A stretch of 46,468 bases of DNA from an uncultured Eubacteriales bacterium (lineage in GTDB: Bacteria > Bacillota > Clostridia > Oscillospirales > Oscillospiraceae). Below, piece after piece: positions 41,628-46,468 of this stretch. Below the pieces are notes generated by a model that saw nothing but the letters and a program-made list of their open reading frames with translations, was not told the origin of the DNA and made no database searches. The stretch's first letter is position 1. Each line of letters opens with the position of its first letter. Where the stretch lies: assembly GCA_900544945.1 (NCBI GenBank), contig UQXG01000001.1:1-46468 (forward strand). Reading direction: 5' to 3'. The position numbers and the translations under genes are program-made.

Positions 41628-43564
41628 GCGTCCGGGTGGCGAAAAGCGCCGGCTTCTGCTTCGGCGTCAGCCGGGCGGTAGAGCTGGTGGAGAAGGCTGC
41701 CCAGGAGGGACGGAAGGTGGCCACCCTGGGCCCCATTATCCACAACCGGCATGTGGTGGACAAATTCGAGAAAATGGGCGTTCGGGTCATCGACACCCCG
41801 GAGGAGGCTCTGCCCGGAGAAACAGTCATTATTCGCTCCCACGGCATCAGCCGGGCGGTGTATGAGCGGCTGGAAGCGCAGAAGGTGGAGATCATCGACG
41901 CCACCTGCCCCTTCGTCAAGCGGATTCACACCATCGTCAGCCGGGCAAGCGAGGAAGGGCGGCTTCCCATCATCATCGGCACCCCCACCCATCCGGAGGT
42001 GGAGGGAATCGCCGGCTGGTGCGGGGATTGCCGGGTGTTTCAGGATGTGTCGGAGCTTGAAAACTGGGTAAAATCTGAGAAAATTTCCAGCGATTTGGCA
42101 ATTTGCATGGTTTCACAGACGACTTCCACTGAATCTTTGTGGAAATTGTGCGGTGAATTTGCAAAAAAACAGTTTACTAACTTGAAAATTTTTGATACAA
42201 TATGCAGAGCAACGGAGTATAGGCAAAGCGAAGCAGCAGAACTGAGTGGAGTATGTCAGGCAATGGTCGTTGTAGGAGACCCCAAAAGTTCCAACACAGG
42301 CCGTCTCGCTATGATTTGCCGAGAGCACTGCGATAAGGTCTTCCTGGTGGACAATGCCGCCGAGCTGAAAGCGGAAGACTTTTCCGGTGTTACAGATGTT
42401 GGAATCACTGCCGGCGCGTCGACTCCGGCGTGGATTATAAAGGAGGTCAACAAGACTATGAGTGAAATTACCAATGCTGAGGCTGTACAGGAGGAGAACT
42501 TTGCGGAGCTTCTCGAGCAGTCCATCAAGACTTTAAATACAGGAGATAAGGTCGTAGGCACCGTTACCGGTATCGGAAATACCGAGGTTCAGGTGGATCT
42601 GGGCACCAAGCACGCCGGCTACATCCCCTATGATGAAGTCAGCAACGATCCTTCTGTCAAGCCTGAGGACATTCTGAAGGTGGGCGACGAGATCGAGGTC
42701 TTCGTCGTTCGCGTGAACGATCAGGAAGGCACCGTGCAGCTGTCCAAGAAGAAGCTGGACGGCCTGAAGGTCTGGGACGACATGGCTGCCTGGGTGGAGG
42801 ATAAGACCACCGTGGAAGGCGTTATTACCGAGGAGAACAAGGGCGGTCTGGTTGCCAATGTGAAGGGCATCCGTGTCTTTATCCCCGCTTCCCAGTCCGG
42901 CATCGCCAAGGGCGGCGACATGGCCGGTATGGTGGGCAAGACCGTGCAGATGAAGATCACTGAGGTCAACCGTGCCCGTCGCCGTGTCATCGGCTCCATC
43001 CGCGCCGTTTCCTCCGAGGCTCGTAAGGCTGCTCAGGAGAAAATCTGGAGCGAGATCGAGGTGGGCAAGAAGTATCACGGCGTTGTGAAGTCCCTGACTT
43101 CCTACGGCGCTTTCGTGGACATCGGCGGCGTGGACGGCATGGTGCACGTTTCCGAGCTGAGCTGGAACCGGATCAAGACCCCCGCGGACGTGGTGAAGGT
43201 CGGCGACGAAATCGACGTTTACGTCATCTCCTTCGATCCCGAGAAGCACAAGATTTCTCTGGGCTACAAGACTGCCGAGATGAACCCCTGGAACCAGTTC
43301 ATGACCAATTACGCTGTGGGCGACGTGGTGGATGCCAAGATTGTCAAGCTGATGACCTTCGGTGCTTTCGCTGAGATTCTGCCCGGTGTAGACGGCCTGA
43401 TTCACATTTCCCAGATCGCTGACCGCCGGATTGGCAAGCCCGAGGATGTGCTGTCCGAGGGTCAGGACGTGAAGGTCAAGATCACGGATGTGGATGCCGA
43501 GAACAAGCGCATCTCCCTGTCCATCCGGGCTCTGCTGGAGGACAATGGCGAGGACGCCGAGTAA
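41624..43564 (+). CDS. ispH: Fused IspH reductase and ribosomal protein S1
   Basis: The 646-residue protein joins two functions. Residues 1-278 are 4-hydroxy-3-methylbut-2-enyl diphosphate reductase, last step of the MEP isoprenoid pathway, with iron-sulfur Cys12 (FCFG), Cys95 (ATCPF) and Cys194 (DTICRA). Residues 279-646 hold four S1 RNA-binding domains, including GAFVDIGGVDGMVHVSELS. Such fusions are known in Clostridia. GTG is the start, overlapping cmk. Bases 42060-42300 are markedly AT-rich compared with the rest. The S1 part has stronger codon bias and its own start at 42458, so S1 may also be made alone. Confidence 0.93.
   Translation: MSVRVAKSAGFCFGVSRAVELVEKAAQEGRKVATLGPIIHNRHVVDKFEKMGVRVIDTPEEALPGETVIIRSHGISRAVYERLEAQKVEIIDATCPFVKRIHTIVSRASEEGRLPIIIGTPTHPEVEGIAGWCGDCRVFQDVSELENWVKSEKISSDLAICMVSQTTSTESLWKLCGEFAKKQFTNLKIFDTICRATEYRQSEAAELSGVCQAMVVVGDPKSSNTGRLAMICREHCDKVFLVDNAAELKAEDFSGVTDVGITAGASTPAWIIKEVNKTMSEITNAEAVQEENFAELLEQSIKTLNTGDKVVGTVTGIGNTEVQVDLGTKHAGYIPYDEVSNDPSVKPEDILKVGDEIEVFVVRVNDQEGTVQLSKKKLDGLKVWDDMAAWVEDKTTVEGVITEENKGGLVANVKGIRVFIPASQSGIAKGGDMAGMVGKTVQMKITEVNRARRRVIGSIRAVSSEARKAAQEKIWSEIEVGKKYHGVVKSLTSYGAFVDIGGVDGMVHVSELSWNRIKTPADVVKVGDEIDVYVISFDPEKHKISLGYKTAEMNPWNQFMTNYAVGDVVDAKIVKLMTFGAFAEILPGVDGLIHISQIADRRIGKPEDVLSEGQDVKVKITDVDAENKRISLSIRALLEDNGEDAE
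42173..42201 (+). promoter_or_regulatory. Candidate internal promoter for the S1 part
   Basis: TTTACT (42173-42178), 17 bases, TACAAT (42196-42201) with extended TGA. It lies in the AT-rich stretch of ispH. The predicted start near 42208 is about 250 bases before the internal S1 start. Confidence 0.5.
42439..42460 (+). promoter_or_regulatory. rpsA: Internal ribosome site and ATG for free S1
   Basis: AAAGGAGGT (42439-42447) lies ten bases before ATG 42458 (Met279 of the fusion), followed by SEITNAEAVQEENFAE. From here a 368-residue S1 with four domains would be made. Confidence 0.65.
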
Positions 43565-43576
43565 TTTTTCAAAGGA

Positions 43577-43608
43577 ACACCGGGACTGACCATAGTCCCG
43601 GTGTTTTT
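43577..43608 (+). terminator. Terminator of the hflX-to-rpsA operon
   Basis: ACACCGGGACT (43577-43587) pairs exactly with AGTCCCGGTGT (43594-43604), followed by TTTTT. Confidence 0.9.
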
Positions 43609-43646
43609 CGTAATACCGAAAACTCCTCCACAGAAAGGACATCACC

Positions 43647-43928
43647 ATGGTAAAGCATATTATTTTCTTTACGCTGAAGCCGGAGGCAGACAAGGACAAG
43701 GTAATTTCCGCAACCCAGGCTGCCCTCTTGCCTCTGGTGGGCAAAATCCCGGGTTTAACTAAAATGGAAGTGAAAAAAACCTTCGTCGGCCCGGATTTTG
43801 TGCTCTATTCCGAGCTGGAAAGCCGGGAGGCTCTGGCCGTTTACGCCGATCATCCGGCCCATATCGAGGCGAAAACCCATTTCTTCCCCTGGGTGCAGTC
43901 CCGGGTGGCAGCGGACTACGAGGTTTAA
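43647..43928 (+). CDS. Dabb (stress-responsive A/B barrel) protein
   Basis: The 93-residue protein has the Dabb pattern: N-terminal MVKHIIFFTLKPEA, a central KKTFVGPDFVLYSELESREAL and YADHPAHIEA with the family His. Dabb proteins are dimeric ferredoxin-like barrels of mostly unknown role. AAAGGA precedes the ATG. The stop TAA consists of the first bases of repeat element A copy 2, so the natural C-terminus may have been altered by that insertion. Confidence 0.85.
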   Translation: MVKHIIFFTLKPEADKDKVISATQAALLPLVGKIPGLTKMEVKKTFVGPDFVLYSELESREALAVYADHPAHIEAKTHFFPWVQSRVAADYEV

Positions 43929-44091
43929 TACTATTTCTTAATAAAATGATTTCATCATTTTACTTAAGCCGTTTCACGGCAGACCGCCTGGGCGGCGGTA
44001 AGAAATGTATTGACTTCGTTTTTTAGCGGCAGTGGGCGCAATCCTGCGGCCTAATAAAACGCTTTTAAGCGTTTTATTAAAAACTCGTATA
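43926..44091 (+). mobile_element. MITE-like element A, copy 2
   Basis: A 166-bp element almost identical to 13018-13189 (one inserted base near 43963, seven bases missing near 44033). It begins TAATACTATT at the stop codon of the Dabb gene and ends CTCGTATA, directly before the GGGAGAG ribosome site of the ACT-domain gene. The imperfect terminal inverted repeats and inner hairpins are the same. No coding capacity. Confidence 0.8.
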
Positions 44092-44104
44092 GGGAGAGAG
44101 AATT

Positions 44105-44374
44105 ATGAAAGCAGTTGTAACAGTTGTCGGCAAGGATCGGGTGGGCATTATCGCGAATGTCTGTACAGCCCTGGCAGGCTATCAGGTCAATGTTCTGGAC
44201 ATCAACCAGACGGTTATGCAGGGCTACTTCACCATGATGATGGTGGTGGAGGTTTCTGCCTGCAATGCGCCCCTTTCGGAGCTGGTTACCGGTATGGAGC
44301 AGCTGGGTCGGGAGATGGGACTGTCCATCCGGGTGCAGCGGGAAGATATTTTTGAAGCCATGCACCGGATTTGA
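44105..44374 (+). CDS. ACT-domain protein (UPF0237 type)
   Basis: The 89-residue protein is a single ACT domain starting AVVTVVGKDRVGIIANV, a small-molecule binding fold; the ligand may be an amino acid, as for other ACT proteins. GGGAGAG precedes the ATG. The start lies 14 bases after repeat element A copy 2, so any promoter of the gene is inside or before that element. It is 9 bases before the UPF0210 gene, its usual partner. Confidence 0.9.
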   Translation: MKAVVTVVGKDRVGIIANVCTALAGYQVNVLDINQTVMQGYFTMMMVVEVSACNAPLSELVTGMEQLGREMGLSIRVQREDIFEAMHRI

Positions 44375-44383
44375 GGTGCCGCC

Positions 44384-45742
44384 ATGCTGAATTATAATGA
44401 GATCCTGGCCACCCAGGACATGATCGACAAGCGGCACCTGGACATCCGTACCATCACCATGGGCATCAGCCTGCTGGACTGCTGCGACCCGGATTTGAGC
44501 GTGTGCTGCGCAAAAATTTATAAGAAAATCACTACTTTTGCAAAAGATCTGGTAAAAACCGGCGAGGAAATCGAAAAGGAATTCGGAATTCCCATTGTGA
44601 ACAAGCGGATTTCCGTGACGCCCATTTCTTTGGTTGCCGCTGCCTGCCAGACGGATTCCTATGTGGAAATCGCCAAGACCCTGGATGCCGCTGCCAAAAC
44701 CTGCGGGGTGAACTTCATCGGCGGTTTTTCCGCTCTGGTGCAGAAGGGCTGCACGGAAAGCGACTGGAAGCTGATTCGCTCCATTCCCGAGGCCATGAAG
44801 GTTACGGAGCGGGTCTGCGCCAGTATCAACGTTGGCTCCACCAAGGCGGGTATCAACATGGATGCCGTTGCGGAAATGGGGCGGATCGTTAAGAAAACCG
44901 CCGAGCTGACCGCGGACAACGGCGGCCTGGGCTGTGCCAAGCTGGTGGTGTTTGCCAACGCCGTGGAGGACAACCCCTTTATGGCCGGTGCTTTCCACGG
45001 GGTCGGGGAACCGGAGTGCGAGCTGAATGTGGGCGTTTCCGGCCCCGGCGTGGTGTACCACGCCCTTCAGAGCGTGAAGGGCCAGCCCTTCGATGTGGTG
45101 GCTGAGACCATCAAGAAAACCGCTTTCCAGATCACCCGAATGGGACAGCTGGTGGGCAGAGAGGCTTCCAAGCGGCTGGGCGTTCCCTTTGGCATTGTGG
45201 ATCTGAGCCTGGCTCCCACCCCGGCGGTGGGGGACAGCGTGGCTCGGATTCTGGAGGAAATGGGTCTGGAGGTCTGCGGAACCCACGGTACCACCGCCGC
45301 GCTGGCAATGCTGAACGACGCGGTAAAGAAGGGCGGCGTGATGGCCTCCAACCATGTGGGCGGCCTGTCCGGCGCGTTCATCCCGGTGTCCGAGGACGAG
45401 GGCATGATTGCCGCCGCCGAGGACGGCACATTGGTTCTCGACAAGCTGGAAGCCATGACCTGCGTGTGCTCTGTGGGACTGGACATGATTGCCGTGCCCG
45501 GGGACACCAGTGCCGCTACCATCTCCGCCATCATCGCCGACGAAGCGGCCATCGGCATGGTCAATTCCAAGACCACCGCCGTCCGGATCATTCCCGCTCC
45601 CGGCAAGGTGGTGGGCGACCGGATTGAGCTGGGCGGACTGCTGGGCAGCGCACCGGTGATGCCGGTACACGGAAAGTCCAGCGAGGCCTTCGTAGCCCGG
45701 GGCGGCCGGATTCCCGCCCCGCTTCAGAGCCTGAAAAACTGA
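44384..45742 (+). CDS. PFL-family (UPF0210/DUF711) protein
   Basis: The 452-residue protein matches the UPF0210 family by length and by segments such as ATQDMIDKRHLDIRTITMG and VSGPGVVYHAL. It is distantly related to pyruvate formate-lyase, but the Gly-radical motif is not seen and the function is not known. With the preceding ACT protein it forms a pair conserved in many anaerobes, which suggests ligand control. AGGTG precedes the ATG. Confidence 0.88.
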   Translation: MLNYNEILATQDMIDKRHLDIRTITMGISLLDCCDPDLSVCCAKIYKKITTFAKDLVKTGEEIEKEFGIPIVNKRISVTPISLVAAACQTDSYVEIAKTLDAAAKTCGVNFIGGFSALVQKGCTESDWKLIRSIPEAMKVTERVCASINVGSTKAGINMDAVAEMGRIVKKTAELTADNGGLGCAKLVVFANAVEDNPFMAGAFHGVGEPECELNVGVSGPGVVYHALQSVKGQPFDVVAETIKKTAFQITRMGQLVGREASKRLGVPFGIVDLSLAPTPAVGDSVARILEEMGLEVCGTHGTTAALAMLNDAVKKGGVMASNHVGGLSGAFIPVSEDEGMIAAAEDGTLVLDKLEAMTCVCSVGLDMIAVPGDTSAATISAIIADEAAIGMVNSKTTAVRIIPAPGKVVGDRIELGGLLGSAPVMPVHGKSSEAFVARGGRIPAPLQSLKN

Positions 45743-45755
45743 TTGGGAAAGACGA

Positions 45756-45793
45756 AGAACCTGCCTGGGCTGTACCTGGGCAGGTTCTCTTTT
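45756..45793 (+). terminator. Terminator of the ACT-UPF0210 pair
   Basis: AGAACCTGCC (45756-45765) pairs exactly with GGCAGGTTCT (45779-45788), followed by CTTTT. Confidence 0.8.
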
Positions 45794-45849
45794 GGACAAT
45801 TGTAAGAAATTCACAAAATAAGTTTACATAATTTTTAAGGTTTCAGGGA

Positions 45850-45878
45850 TTGCGATTTCCGCTTCCACCGTGTATAAT
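45850..45878 (+). promoter_or_regulatory. Promoter of the small anchored-protein gene
   Basis: TTGCGA (45850-45855), 17 bases, TATAAT (45873-45878). The leader is about 23 bases. Confidence 0.8.
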
Positions 45879-45907
45879 ACAGGGAGAACTGGGGACGGGG
45901 GAATTCC

Positions 45908-46279
45908 ATGAAGCGTTTGATTGCCGTAGGCCTGGCATTGGCGGTGGTGCTGGGGGGCGTTTTTATCTATCTGCGAAGCACCGCCATTACGCCGGAGCTC
46001 TATACCGGCGAATGGTATCGGGTGGAGGACGGAAAGCAATACCGCTTCCACCAGGGGATAATCTCTCCTGTTGACGCCCAGGGGGAGTTTGCCGGAGCCT
46101 ACGTTTTCTGTGCGGAGAAAATTCTCCTGTTCATCAAGGAGCCTGCCGGCACCAGCCGGGTCTGTGAGCTGTACCCTGGAGGCGTGCCGAAGGGGGAATT
46201 CCTCTGTGAGGGCAGTGGGGAAAAGGGGAGAATCGTCTTTTCCCGAACGAATTTGGAAGAAACAGAGCCGGGAGCTTAG
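45908..46279 (+). CDS. Small membrane-anchored protein of unknown function
   Basis: The 123-residue product has one N-terminal helix (about 4-22) without a lipobox, then an extracytoplasmic domain with beta-like sequence (GEWYRVEDGKQYRFHQG) and two Cys. No family is recognised. GGGGG precedes the ATG. It has its own promoter, and its stop codon TAG forms part of the terminator loop. Confidence 0.75.
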   Translation: MKRLIAVGLALAVVLGGVFIYLRSTAITPELYTGEWYRVEDGKQYRFHQGIISPVDAQGEFAGAYVFCAEKILLFIKEPAGTSRVCELYPGGVPKGEFLCEGSGEKGRIVFSRTNLEETEPGA

Positions 46280-46289
46280 CTCCCGGCTC
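46265..46289 (+). terminator. Hairpin overlapping the stop codon
   Basis: GAGCCGGGAGC (46265-46275) pairs exactly with GCTCCCGGCTC (46279-46289), loop TTA, followed by AATTTG. The stop codon TAG starts in the loop. The T run is short, so termination is likely but not certain. Confidence 0.65.
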
Positions 46290-46468
46290 AATTTGTCAAA
46301 AGCTTGTCGATGGTAGTCCGCAAAGAAATCACATCTTCTCCTGCTGGGGCGTGTACCCGGGACGGGATTTGCCAAGGGTTTTTCTAGGGCAAGAGAAATC
46401 GCAGTCAAGAAGCAAGACGGTTAACTGGAAAAAGAGAGAATCAAGCCGACAAACTGGAATTTTCAAAT
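46290..46468. other. End of window, no clear gene
   Basis: A short open stretch on the minus strand (about 46386-46289) would read IPSRVHAPAGEDVISLR and TTIDKLLTN before a TGA. It is closed upstream by a TAG, and no start or family is recognised, so it is at most a broken remnant. Confidence 0.3.

Noticed and set aside
41624..43564. ispH-rpsA as an assembly artefact
   Set aside because: The frame is continuous, the junction carries an in-frame start with a ribosome site, and the fusion is known in Clostridia.
44051..45814. Minus-strand frame of about 587 codons
   Set aside because: It is antisense to the ACT and UPF0210 genes, which have strong family matches, and is His/Gly-rich as expected for a shadow.

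Overview
The window (46,468 bases) is a GC-rich, low-AT-spacer chromosomal segment of a Gram-positive Firmicute. LPXTG proteins with pilin-type sortases, a SpoVB-like flippase, a fused ispH-rpsA gene, a UPF0210/ACT pair and strong AAGGAGG ribosome binding sites with TTGACA/TATAAT promoters point to a gut Clostridia member, most likely Oscillospiraceae (Clostridium cluster IV). This placement is inference from gene content, not from a search.

Layout. 1-503: the edge of an integrated mobile element (start of a parA-like gene, repeats, terminators) against the 3' end of rpsI. 504-1464: rplM-rpsI operon with a consensus promoter and leader hairpin. 1583-4655: tRNA modification (ttcA-like, dusB), a small membrane protein and a secreted M23 peptidase. 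4785-14810: a pilus island: coiled-coil protein, signal peptidase I, 1440-residue LPKTG adhesin with a His/Cys-rich repeat stalk, LPSTG backbone pilin, class C sortase, LPQTG minor pilin, second sortase. 14902-21117: a four-gene ABC importer (DUF3798 lipoprotein, double ATPase, two permeases), one permease with a large extracytoplasmic insert. 21043-32522: mostly minus-strand housekeeping genes (flippase, nth, SSB-like, rhomboid-like, tmcAL, birA, a membrane E2/CAT-like protein, a homocysteine methyltransferase) with ackA and a frameshifted pepT on the plus strand. 32591-34250: aminopeptidase and rpmE. 34272-43608: one long plus-strand operon hflX-yigZ-dgt-dnaG-sigma-sigma-like-cmk-ispH/rpsA. 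43647-46289: Dabb protein, ACT protein, UPF0210 protein and a small anchored protein.

Themes. The pilus genes make a self-contained secretion, polymerisation and anchoring system. Acetate kinase lies divergent to tmcAL, whose family uses acetate and ATP to acetylate tRNA. The long operon couples ribosome rescue (hflX), nucleotide pools (dgt, cmk), replication (dnaG), transcription (sigma) and translation (S1).

Most unusual items: two copies of a ~170-bp inverted-repeat element, each supplying the stop codon of the gene before it, and a second unrelated ~169-bp element sitting exactly at the nth stop codon; a degenerate second sigma-like gene beside the sigma gene; a candidate internal promoter and internal start inside ispH-rpsA; a candidate leaderless membrane protein whose acyltransferase-like domain has Glu in place of the catalytic His; a rhomboid-like protein without the GxSG serine; and a terminator hairpin that contains the start codon of the M23 peptidase gene.
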